NCBI RefSeq assembly: GCF_015714725.1
Contig: NZ_WBKM01000193.1
Location: 1 to 56,552, forward strand
From: Nostoc sp. WHI
Lineage (GTDB): Bacteria; Cyanobacteriota; Cyanobacteriia; Cyanobacteriales; Nostocaceae
DNA length: 56,552 nt
Direction of reading: 5' to 3'
Shown here: in pieces, positions 37,920 to 48,000 of the stretch
Numbering within the stretch: position 1 is the first letter of the stretch
Layout: the number at the start of each line of letters is the position of its first letter
The notes under the pieces: generated by a model
Told to the model about the DNA's origin: nothing
Database searches by the model: none
What the model saw: the letters and a program-made list of their open reading frames with translations, nothing else
Position numbers and translations under genes: made by a program

Positions 37920-40900
37920 ATGGAAGCACATATTATTTCAATAGATTACCAAATTCGGCAACTGCGAGAAATCCAGCCAGTAACACCTTTATTTAATAAC
38001 ACAAGTCAGAATAAAAGAGAAGATAAAGATAAAATTGTTGATGCTATATCTAACAGTTTGCGTGACAAAGTATATAATTTAACAGCTAACTCTCCTGTTA
38101 ATAAACTGGCTTTATATCTATCAGCTATCAAAGTTTTAATATTTAAATATACTGCTCAAGAAGAGTTTGTTGTGGCAACGGGAGCTTTAAACCTAGACAA
38201 AGCTGATAGCCTGATATTCTCCCGATGCAACAGAGGAAAAAGCATCACATTTAAAGATTTACTCAAAACAACCCGCAGTAATCTCCAAGAGGGATACCGC
38301 TACCAAAGCTATGATGTAGACGCTTTTATCGAAACGTTTCTTGCAAGAGGCGTTAATCCAGCAGCAATTTTTGATATTGCTTTGATACAAGATGGATTTT
38401 GCAGCCGCAGTTCTTTGTTAAACAAGTTTCAATTAGTTTTTGAAATTGACGCTAAAGATACTTCTGTTGCGATAACTTTTCTAAAAGATGCTTTTCATGC
38501 AGATTTTGTCCAGAGAATGCTGGGGCATTTTCGACAAATCCTGGAAACTGTGACGGCTAATCCTGATTGTGAATTATCAGAAATTGACATCCTAACACCA
38601 AAAGAACGTTACCAATTACTTCCAAAATGGAATGCTCCAGAAATTCAATATCCTCAAGACAAATGCATCCAGCAGCTATTTGAAGAGCAAGTAGAGCGTA
38701 GCCCCGATGCAGTAGCAGTGGTGTTTGAAAATCAACAATTAACTTATAAACAATTAAATGAACGAGCTAATCAGTTAGCTAATTATTTGCAAGCAAAAGG
38801 CGTAAAACCAGAGATATTAGTAGGTATTTGCGTCGAGCGATCGCTAGAGATGATAGTAGGATTATTAGGAATTCTCAAGGCGGGGGGCGCTTATGTACCT
38901 TTAGATGCGAGCTATCCGCAAGAACGTTTGGCATTTGTGATCCAAGATGCTGCGGTGCCAATTCTATTGACGCAAAGGCAACTTGTGGACAAAGTGCCAA
39001 AAAACCAAGCACTGATAATTTGCTTGGACACAGACTGGCCAGAAATTGCTAGCGAAAGTCATAAAAATCCTAATTGCTTGTTAAAACCGGACAACCTTGC
39101 TTATGTAATCTACACTTCTGGTTCTACTGGTAAACCAAAAGGCGTATTAATTACACACGCTAATGTAATTCGATTGTTTGCTGCGACAAAAGAGTGGTAT
39201 CAATTTAACGAGCAAGACGTATTTACTTTATTCCATTCTTATGCTTTTGATTTCTCCGTGTGGGAAATTTGGGGCGCTTTATTTTACGGTGGCCGTTTGG
39301 TAGTAGTTCCCTATAATGTCAGTCGCTCACCAGATGCTTTTTATGATCTATTGTGTTCTGAAGGTGTGACTGTTCTGAATCAAACACCGAGAGCTTTTGG
39401 GCAATTAATTCAAGCAGAAGAGTTTAAAGGAGTTAATCAGGATCTTAAGCTGCGTTTGATTATTTTTGGTGGCGAGGCGCTGGAATTTCACAAATTGAAA
39501 CCTTGGTTTGATCAACATGGAGATACTGCGCCCCAATTAGTTAATATGTACGGGATTACGGAAACGACGGTTCACGTCACCTATCGCCCCTTGACAATAG
39601 CAGATTTGAAGAGTTCTGCTAGTGCCATCGGTTGTGTTATTCCTGACTTGCAAGTTTATGTGCTAGATCAGGATCTCCACCCCGTACCTATTGGGGTGGT
39701 GGGTGAAATGTACGTTGGTGGCGCAGGTGTGGCCCGGGGTTATCTTAACCGTCCCGAATTAACTAAAGAAAGATTTATTCCTAACCCATTTAGCAACGAT
39801 GCTAAGTCGCGTTTGTACAAAACAGGCGATTTAGCTCGTTATTTATCTTCAGGAGATTTGGAATATCTAGGGCGCATCGATCATCAGGTAAAAATTCGGG
39901 GTTTTCGGATTGAAACTGGCGAAATTGAGGCAGCGATCTCAGCTCACCCATCTGTCAAACAAACAGTAGTCATTGTGCGCGAAGATCAGCCGGGAGAAAA
40001 ACGCTTATGCGCTTATCTTGTTGTCTCAGAAAAAATTTCAAATACGGAATTGCACTTGTTTTTGAAGCAGACTTTGCCTGAATACATGGTGCCTTCGGCT
40101 TTTGTAATTTTGCCGACTTTACCATTAACTTCCAACGGCAAAATAGACCGTCAAGCTCTGCCAATACCGACTCAGGCAAGACCAGAATTAGCAGCTAGTT
40201 TTATGGCTCCTCGGACTGAAGAAGAAGAAGTATTATTTAATATTTGGTCTGAGGTTCTCAAGATTGAATTGATTGGTATTGATGACAACTTTTTTGAGTT
40301 AGGGGGAGATTCTATCTTAGGAATTCAAGTTCTCTCAAAAGCCAAACAACTTGGGTTAAATTTTTCCCTCCAGCAACTTTTCCAATATCAGACAATCCAT
40401 CAACTAGCTCAAGTTGTTCGTCGTGAAAACCATTGTTTATCTACACCAAGAATAGAGCCTTTTAGTCTAATTTCTCAGGAAGAAAGGCTTTATTTCTCTG
40501 AAGATATAGAAGACGCATATCCACTGACAAAGCTCCAAGCTGGAATGGTTTTTCACAGCGAATATAGCCTTGATACAGGAGTTTATCATGACATCTTCAG
40601 TTATCACCTGCGATCGCCCCTTGACCTTAATATCTTACAGTCAGCGATCGCAGATTTAATCAGCCGTCATCCGATATTACGCACGAGCTTTGCCATAGCT
40701 GAATTTCAGCAGCCATTACAACTAATTCATCACACAGTCAAGATTGCTTTGCCTTTAGATGATCTAACTCACCTAACAACGGTTGAACAAGAAGCAGTTA
40801 TAGAAACTTGGATTGAACAGGAGAAAAAACGGTATTTTGATTGGAGTATTCCTCCTCTAGTCCGCTTTCATATTCATCGTCGCAGTTCTGAGACATTTAA

Positions 40901-43900
40901 TTTTACTTTGAGCTTTCACCACGCTATTTTAGATGGGTGGAGCATAGCCTCTTTAATCTCAGAATTATTCCAACATTACTTATTTCTTCTCGGTCTGAAA
41001 GTACCTCCCATAAAACTAGCACCTTCCTTAACTTTTCGAGATTTTGTTGCTCTAGAACAAGAAACCATCGAATCACCAGAGGCTCAAAAGTACTGGAAAC
41101 AAAAACTAGAAGAAATAACTATTACTAAACTTCCTCGTTGGTCTGAGTCCTATCTTTCCAGTAAGACGGGGCAAATAGTTCAGCAGGAAGTTACCATATC
41201 TCCTGAAGTTTCATCAGGTTTAAAACATCTGGCAAAAAAAGCCGGAGTTCCGATCAAAAGTGTTCTGTTAGCTGCTCATCTAAGAGTATTGAGCTTGCTA
41301 ACTAACCAAACAGACATTCTCACAGGATTGGTATCTAATGGCAGACCAGAAGCAGAAGATGGAGAACGAATATTAGGATTATTTCTAAATACCCTACCCT
41401 TTCGTTTGCAGTTATCTGGAGGCACTTGGATTGATTTAGTTCAACAGACTTTTAAAAATGAGCGGGAATCTCTGCCCTTCCGACGCTATCCTCTAGCAGA
41501 ATTGCAGAGTAATTTGAATACTAGACAATCATTATTCGAGATTTTATTCAACTTTGTTAATTTCCATGTTTACCAAAACCTCTCAGAAATTAAAGAAATA
41601 AAAGCATTGGGGGGCAAGTTTTTTGAGCAAACCAACTTCACCTTTACAGTTAACTTTAGTCTCAATGTCATTTCTTCCGAAGTAGAGCTTACCCTGAAAT
41701 ACGACCCCAGCCAGTTATGTGAAGAACAGATAAAAATGATTGGCGGATATTATCGTGAAGCTCTCACAGCAATGGCTAACCAACCATCAGAACGATATGA
41801 AAAGCATTGTTTACTCTCAGAAGTAGAACAACATCACTTGTTAGTAGAATGGAATTACAAAAAAATTACCTATCCTCAAGATAAATATATTCATCAATTA
41901 TTTGAAGAACAAGTAGAGCGTACCCCTGATGCCGTAGCATTGATATTTGAAAATCAACAGTTAAGTTATAGACAATTAAATGAACGAGCCAATCAATTAG
42001 CTCACTACTTGCAAAAAAAAGGAGTAAAACCGGAAGTATTAGTTAGCATTTGCTTAGAGCGTTCTCTTGAAATGGTAGTAGGGCTGTTAGGCATTCTCAA
42101 AGCGGGTGGAGCATATGTACCGTTAGACCCCAAATATCCTAGAGAACGCCTGAGTTATATACTTCAAGATGCACAGGTATCTGTGTTGCTAACCCAGCAG
42201 TCCCTCGTTGAATCTTTACCAGAGCATTCAGCGCAAGTCGTGCGTTTGGATGCAGACTGGCAAAAGATTGCCCAACAAAGTCCAGAGAATAGCACAAATG
42301 AGGTGAGAGGGGAGAATTTAGCTTACGTCATTTATACCTCTGGCTCAACAGGCAAACCCAAAGGCGTAGCCATTGAACATCACAGTAGTGTAGCTCTGCT
42401 GTGTTGGGCAAAAGAAGTTTTTAGTAGTGAGCAACTGGCTGGTGTTTTAGCTTCAACTTCTATCTGTTTTGATCTGTCAGTCTTCGAGTTATTTATGCCC
42501 TTGGCTTGGGGGGGTAAGGTAATTATTGCCGAGAACGCGTTAGATTTATCTAGTTTAAAAGCTGCTGAAGAGGTGACATTAATTAATACTGTACCGAGTG
42601 CGATCGCACAACTTCTAGAAATCAATGGTATACCTAATTCCGTGCGGACAATTAACCTCGCGGGTGAACCTTTATCAAATCAACTGGCACAGCAGCTTTA
42701 CCAGCAAGAAAATATTTCCCAAGTATATAATCTCTACGGGCCATCGGAAGATACAACCTACTCTACATTTAGTTTGGTGGAGAAGGGGACAATTAAGCAA
42801 CCGAGTATTGGTCGCCCAATTACTAATACCCAAATCTACATTCTCAACCAATATCTCCAACCTGTCCCCATCGGTACTATCGGGGAGTTATACATTGGTG
42901 GAGAAGGTTTAGCTCGTGGCTACCTCAACCAACCCGAATTAACAGCCCAAAAATTCATTTCTCATCCATTTGGTAATGGCAAATTGTATAAAACAGGTGA
43001 TTTAGCTCGCTATTTACCTGATGGCGATATTGAATTTATCGGTCGGATCGATAACCAAGTTAAAATTCGTGGCTTCCGCATTGAATTAGGAGAAATCGAA
43101 GCAGTTCTAGCTACCTATTCCCAAGTCAAACAAGTAGTGGTTATCGCTAGAGAAGATATTCCTGGTAATAAACGGCTGGTAGCTTATTTAGTTATACAAA
43201 ATCAATCTACAAATATTAGTGATTTGCGCCGTTTCTTATCTCAGAAATTGCCAGATTACATGATTCCTTCAACCTTTATGTTGTTAGAAGTTCTGCCATT
43301 AACTCCCAACGGTAAGGTAGACCGGAAAATGTTGCCTGTACCAGAAATAGAACTGACACGAGAACAAGAGTTTGTCCTGCCACAAACGCCTATTGAGCAG
43401 ATTTTAGCGACTATTTGGCAAGATGTCTTGGGACTTAAACAAGTGAGTAGCCACGATAAATTCTTTGAAATCGGTGGTGACTCCATCCTCAGTATTCAAG
43501 TAGTCGCCCGCGCTCGTAAAGCAGGAATCAAAATTACTCCAAGGCAAATATTTCAATATCCCACCCTTACTGAACTAGCTGCTGTAGCTGATATTGCCAC
43601 ATCGGTATTAGCTCAACAGGATTTAGTTACAGGAGTTGTGCCGCTCACTCCAATTCAACATTGGTTCTTTGAGCAAAATCGGTCTGAGCTGCACCATTTC
43701 AACCAGTCAACATTGCTCCAAGTTCCCTCTCACCTGAAACCGGAGTTATTGTCCCAAGCTATTAGCAAATTATTAGAACATCATGATGCTTTGCGTTTGC
43801 GGTTTGTCTTTGAGGAAGGGAAATGGCAGCAAACAAGCGATCGCATTTCTGATATAGTACCTTTTCAAGTCCTCGACTTATCCCAAACTCCTCAGTCTCT

Positions 43901-45047
43901 ACACGCACAAACCTTAGAGCAAATAGCAACTACCCAACAGGCTAGGCTGCATTTGTCAACAGGGCCGTTAATTAGAGTGGTGCTGTTTCAATTAGGCGAT
44001 AACCATGATAGTCGATTACTCATCATCATCCATCACCTAGCTGTCGATGGAGTTTCGTGGCGAATTTTACTAGAAGATTTGTTCACAGCTTATCGGCAGC
44101 TAGAACAACAAGAAACTATCCAATTGCCACCTAAGACCTTGGCTTTTAAAGATTGGGCTATTCTTTTACAAGAATATGGAAAAACTGAGGTGGTGCGATC
44201 GCAATTAAATTATTGGTTAAAGCAGCCTTGGTTTAAAGTAAATTCTTTGCCAGTAGATTATCCAACAGGAAAACAAAATAATTCAGTAGCTAGTACTGCT
44301 GATATATCTGTTAATCTCAGTGAAAACCAAACTCGCGCCCTATTACAAAAAGTTCCCTCTGCCTACAATACTCAAATCAACGATGTGCTGCTGACAGCCT
44401 TGGTGCAAACTTTGGCACAATGGACAGGAAATTCTACAGTATTACTTGACCTAGAAGGACATGGACGGGAAGATTTGTTTGCAGATGCGGATGTATCTAG
44501 AACAGTCGGCTGGTTCACCAGCATATTCCCCGTACTATTGCAACTACAAAATCAAAATTATCCAGGAGAAGCTCTCAAGTCAATTAAAGAACAGTTGCGA
44601 ACCATTCCCCAACGAGGCATTGGCTATGGAATTTTACGTTATCTGAGTCAGGATCAAGAAATTCGTTCTCAAATAGCAGCACTGCCTTTGAGGGAAATCA
44701 GTTTTAACTATTTGGGTCAATTCGATCAAGGACAAGTACTCGGAGTTGATTGGAAATTGGCTCCTGAGTCTAAAGGATCTAATTATAGTCTCGAAGGCGA
44801 TCGCAGTCATCTATTAGATATTACTGCCAGAGTGGTAGAAGGGCAGTTGCAAGTTAACTGGAACTACAGTCGTCATGTCCATCAGAGTTCCACAGTGGAA
44901 TCACTAGCTCAGAAGTATCTCGAAGCTTTGCTAAAACTGATTGACCATTGTTTGTCTCCTGAAGTTGGGGGATACACTCCCTCTGATTTTCCGGTGGCAA
45001 ACTTAAATCAACAGGAACTAGACGAAATTCTGGCAGAAATTGACTAA
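37920..45047 (+). CDS. mcyA: Two-module NRPS, Thr then D-Ala (McyA without N-methyltransferase)
   Basis: 2375 residues. The first ~240 resemble the C-terminal half of a condensation domain (LYLSAIKVLIFKYTAQEEFV, FHADFVQRMLGHF) with no HHxxxDG motif. Then A1 (YTSGSTGKPKG near 400), PCP1 (GGDSIL near 797), C (HHAILDGW near 1002), A2 (near 1475), PCP2 (GGDSIL near 1852) and an epimerase (HHLAVDGVSW near 2038). A1 pocket residues are DFWNIGMVH, a perfect Thr code; A2 are DLFNNALTY, an Ala code. The module 1 residue would become dehydrobutyrine, and module 2 supplies D-Ala. Typical McyA is about 410 residues longer, the size of the N-methyltransferase normally inserted in A1; it is absent, and A1 runs straight from the LGRIDHQVKIRGFRIE stretch to PCP1. 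The complete upstream C domain is at the end of McyE. The ATG at 37920 has no clear Shine-Dalgarno. Confidence 0.94.
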   Translation: MEAHIISIDYQIRQLREIQPVTPLFNNTSQNKREDKDKIVDAISNSLRDKVYNLTANSPVNKLALYLSAIKVLIFKYTAQEEFVVATGALNLDKADSLIFSRCNRGKSITFKDLLKTTRSNLQEGYRYQSYDVDAFIETFLARGVNPAAIFDIALIQDGFCSRSSLLNKFQLVFEIDAKDTSVAITFLKDAFHADFVQRMLGHFRQILETVTANPDCELSEIDILTPKERYQLLPKWNAPEIQYPQDKCIQQLFEEQVERSPDAVAVVFENQQLTYKQLNERANQLANYLQAKGVKPEILVGICVERSLEMIVGLLGILKAGGAYVPLDASYPQERLAFVIQDAAVPILLTQRQLVDKVPKNQALIICLDTDWPEIASESHKNPNCLLKPDNLAYVIYTSGSTGKPKGVLITHANVIRLFAATKEWYQFNEQDVFTLFHSYAFDFSVWEIWGALFYGGRLVVVPYNVSRSPDAFYDLLCSEGVTVLNQTPRAFGQLIQAEEFKGVNQDLKLRLIIFGGEALEFHKLKPWFDQHGDTAPQLVNMYGITETTVHVTYRPLTIADLKSSASAIGCVIPDLQVYVLDQDLHPVPIGVVGEMYVGGAGVARGYLNRPELTKERFIPNPFSNDAKSRLYKTGDLARYLSSGDLEYLGRIDHQVKIRGFRIETGEIEAAISAHPSVKQTVVIVREDQPGEKRLCAYLVVSEKISNTELHLFLKQTLPEYMVPSAFVILPTLPLTSNGKIDRQALPIPTQARPELAASFMAPRTEEEEVLFNIWSEVLKIELIGIDDNFFELGGDSILGIQVLSKAKQLGLNFSLQQLFQYQTIHQLAQVVRRENHCLSTPRIEPFSLISQEERLYFSEDIEDAYPLTKLQAGMVFHSEYSLDTGVYHDIFSYHLRSPLDLNILQSAIADLISRHPILRTSFAIAEFQQPLQLIHHTVKIALPLDDLTHLTTVEQEAVIETWIEQEKKRYFDWSIPPLVRFHIHRRSSETFNFTLSFHHAILDGWSIASLISELFQHYLFLLGLKVPPIKLAPSLTFRDFVALEQETIESPEAQKYWKQKLEEITITKLPRWSESYLSSKTGQIVQQEVTISPEVSSGLKHLAKKAGVPIKSVLLAAHLRVLSLLTNQTDILTGLVSNGRPEAEDGERILGLFLNTLPFRLQLSGGTWIDLVQQTFKNERESLPFRRYPLAELQSNLNTRQSLFEILFNFVNFHVYQNLSEIKEIKALGGKFFEQTNFTFTVNFSLNVISSEVELTLKYDPSQLCEEQIKMIGGYYREALTAMANQPSERYEKHCLLSEVEQHHLLVEWNYKKITYPQDKYIHQLFEEQVERTPDAVALIFENQQLSYRQLNERANQLAHYLQKKGVKPEVLVSICLERSLEMVVGLLGILKAGGAYVPLDPKYPRERLSYILQDAQVSVLLTQQSLVESLPEHSAQVVRLDADWQKIAQQSPENSTNEVRGENLAYVIYTSGSTGKPKGVAIEHHSSVALLCWAKEVFSSEQLAGVLASTSICFDLSVFELFMPLAWGGKVIIAENALDLSSLKAAEEVTLINTVPSAIAQLLEINGIPNSVRTINLAGEPLSNQLAQQLYQQENISQVYNLYGPSEDTTYSTFSLVEKGTIKQPSIGRPITNTQIYILNQYLQPVPIGTIGELYIGGEGLARGYLNQPELTAQKFISHPFGNGKLYKTGDLARYLPDGDIEFIGRIDNQVKIRGFRIELGEIEAVLATYSQVKQVVVIAREDIPGNKRLVAYLVIQNQSTNISDLRRFLSQKLPDYMIPSTFMLLEVLPLTPNGKVDRKMLPVPEIELTREQEFVLPQTPIEQILATIWQDVLGLKQVSSHDKFFEIGGDSILSIQVVARARKAGIKITPRQIFQYPTLTELAAVADIATSVLAQQDLVTGVVPLTPIQHWFFEQNRSELHHFNQSTLLQVPSHLKPELLSQAISKLLEHHDALRLRFVFEEGKWQQTSDRISDIVPFQVLDLSQTPQSLHAQTLEQIATTQQARLHLSTGPLIRVVLFQLGDNHDSRLLIIIHHLAVDGVSWRILLEDLFTAYRQLEQQETIQLPPKTLAFKDWAILLQEYGKTEVVRSQLNYWLKQPWFKVNSLPVDYPTGKQNNSVASTADISVNLSENQTRALLQKVPSAYNTQINDVLLTALVQTLAQWTGNSTVLLDLEGHGREDLFADADVSRTVGWFTSIFPVLLQLQNQNYPGEALKSIKEQLRTIPQRGIGYGILRYLSQDQEIRSQIAALPLREISFNYLGQFDQGQVLGVDWKLAPESKGSNYSLEGDRSHLLDITARVVEGQLQVNWNYSRHVHQSSTVESLAQKYLEALLKLIDHCLSPEVGGYTPSDFPVANLNQQELDEILAEID

Positions 45048-45064
45048 GGAGTTATAGAGGCGCA

Positions 45065-48000
45065 ATGGTAGCTGAAAAATCTCAACAAAGCAAAAACGTA
45101 GAGTCAATTTATCCTCTCTCCCCCATGCAGCATGGGATGCTTTTTCATAGTATTTATGCTCCAGACTCAGGGGTTTATTGCACCCAGACGCTGATTACCA
45201 TATCAGCCCCAATCAACATTGTTGCTTTTAAACGGGCTTGGGAAAAAGTGGTAGAGCGGTACTCAGTATTGCGGACTCTTTTCCTTTGGGAGAAGCGTCA
45301 ACAGCCTCTACAAGTAGTGCGAAAGCAGGTGGATTTGCCTTGGAACTATGAAGATTGGCGTAACCTCTCCCCTACAGAGCAACAAGAGTGTCTAGATTCA
45401 TTGTTGCAAACAGAACGCCAAAAAGGGTTTCAACTCAACCAAGCCCCCTTGATGCGCTGTCATTTAATTCAGCTATCTGATCAAACCTATAAATTTCTCT
45501 GGAATCTGCACCACATCATATTAGATGGTTGGAGCTTACCCATTATTTACCAAGAAGTCTTGACCTTCTATACAGCTTACAATCAAGGTCAAAGCTGTTA
45601 TCTTCCTACTCCTCCTCCCTACCAAGACTATATTGTTTGGTTAAAGCAGCAAGATTTGTCTGTGGCTGAAATTTTTTGGCGGCAAACCCTTGAGGGCTTT
45701 ACTGCTCCTACCCCACTGATGGTAGACCGACCTCAGCTGCTTGGCTCTGGGGTAGAACCAACTTATCAACAACAGGAACTCCATTTATCCCGTGCCACCA
45801 CTCAAGGATTGCAATCCTTGGGGTTGCAGTATGGTCTGACTTTATCAACTTTGATCCAAGCTGCTTGGGCGATCGCACTCAGTCGCTATAGTGGAGAGTC
45901 AGAAGTTTTATTTGGTGTGACGGTTTCCGGTCGTCCTGCCAGTTTGTCGGCGGTAGAAAACATGGTGGGGTTATTTATTAACACTTTACCACTGCGAGTA
46001 TCTATCCCCAAGTCAGAATCAATTTTACCTTGGCTACAGCAGTTGCAGCAAAAGCAGGCGGAACTCCAGGAGTACTCTTATAGCACTTTGGCGGAAGTAC
46101 AAAGGATGGGTGATATCCCGCCAGGAATTCCCTTATTTGAAAGTTTAGTGGTGTTTGAAAACTATCCTATGGATAGCTTATCAGAAGAGCCGGGTCAATT
46201 ATTGCCAGTCAGCAAGGTGGAGAACTTTGAAGAGACAAACTATCCTTTAACTGTGGCAGCAATACCCAAAAAAGAGTTTCTCATAAAACTTAATTACGAC
46301 ACTAACCGTTTTGCTACTGACACAATTGTGCGGATGGCTGGTCATTTACAAACCTTGTTAGAAGCCATTGTAGCTAATCCCCAGCAAGAGGTGGGTCAAT
46401 TGTCGCTGTTGACAGAAGTAGAAGAGCATCAGTTGTTAGTCGAGTGGAACGATACTCAGGTTAACTATCCTCAAGATAAATGTATTCATCAGCTATTTGA
46501 AGAACAAGTAAAACTTAATCCCGAAGCAGTTGCAGTCATATTTGAAGGTCAAAAATTGACCTACCAACAGTTAAATGAACGAGCTAATCAGTTAGCTCAC
46601 TATTTACAAGAAAAAGGTGTAGACCGAGAAGTATTAGTCGGAATATTTGTAGAACGTTCGATTGAGATGATAGTAGGACTATTAGGAATTTTGAAGGCGG
46701 GAGGAGCTTATGTGCCTTTAGACCCTAGTTATCCAGCAGACCGTTTAGTTTATATGCTCTCGGATGCGACGGTGTCAATATTGCTCACCCAGCAATCCTT
46801 AGTAAATTCTTTACCAGAAAATCAAGCCGAGGTAGTGTGTTTAGATAGTGATTGGCAGGAAATTGCCAACTATAGCCAGCAGAATCCCATCAGCCAGGTG
46901 ACATCGGAAAATTTAGTTTATGTCATTTATACCTCTGGCTCAACAGGCAAGCCAAAGGGAGTGATGAATCTTCATCGGGGTATTTGCAATAATTTATTGC
47001 GGACGATCGCTGCTTACCCACTTATAGCAGGCGATCGCATCCTGCAAATAGCTCCTTTTAGTTTTGATGCTTCAGTTTTGGAAATCTTCTGGTCTTTAAC
47101 ATCTGGAACAACTCTAGTAGTAGCTAAACCTGAAGGTCATAAAGATATTGCTTACTTAAGCAATTTAATTGGTCAGCAACAAGTTACCCAAATATTTTTT
47201 GTTCCCTCCATGTTGCGAGCTTTTCTGCAACAACCAAACTTAGAAAATTGTCGTTCTTTAAAGCGAGTTTTTTGTGGTGCAGAAGCACTATCCTATGAGC
47301 TTAGTCAACAATTCTTTGAGCAATTGAACTGTGAATTACATAATTTTTACGGGCCGACGGAAGCATCTATTGATGCCACTTGCTGGCAGTGTACACCAAA
47401 GTCTAATCATAAAATAATTCCCATTGGTCGCCCCATTGCCAATACCCAAATTTATATCCTTGATTCTCACCTACAACCAGTTCCCATTGGTATTGCTGGA
47501 GAACTGCATATTGGGGGTGTTCCTTTAGCTAGAGGTTATCTCAATCAACCAGAATTAACTGCTCAAAAATTCATTGACAATCCCTTTCGTAATGGCAAAT
47601 TATATAAAACTGGGGATTTAGCTCGTTATCTATCGGATGGAAATATTGAATATCTTGGTCGGATTGATAACCAAGTCAAGCTGCGAGGGTTACGTATTGA
47701 GTTAGGCGAAATTGAATCGGTTTTAGACAATCATTATCAAGTAGAACAAGCAGTTGTGATTCTGCGAGAGGATACTACTGAAAACCAACGATTGGTAGCT
47801 TATGTGGTGAGAAAAGACCAGTCATTAACTCCTGGCAATCTACGCCGTTTCTTACAGCAGAAATTGCCAGCTTACATGATACCTTCAGCTTTTGTGATGT
47901 TGTCAGAACTGCCATTAAATTCTAATGGCAAGATAGACTATAAAAAATTACCAACATTTGATGAGTCATCCATAGTAGAATCACCCTATTTAGCCCCACG

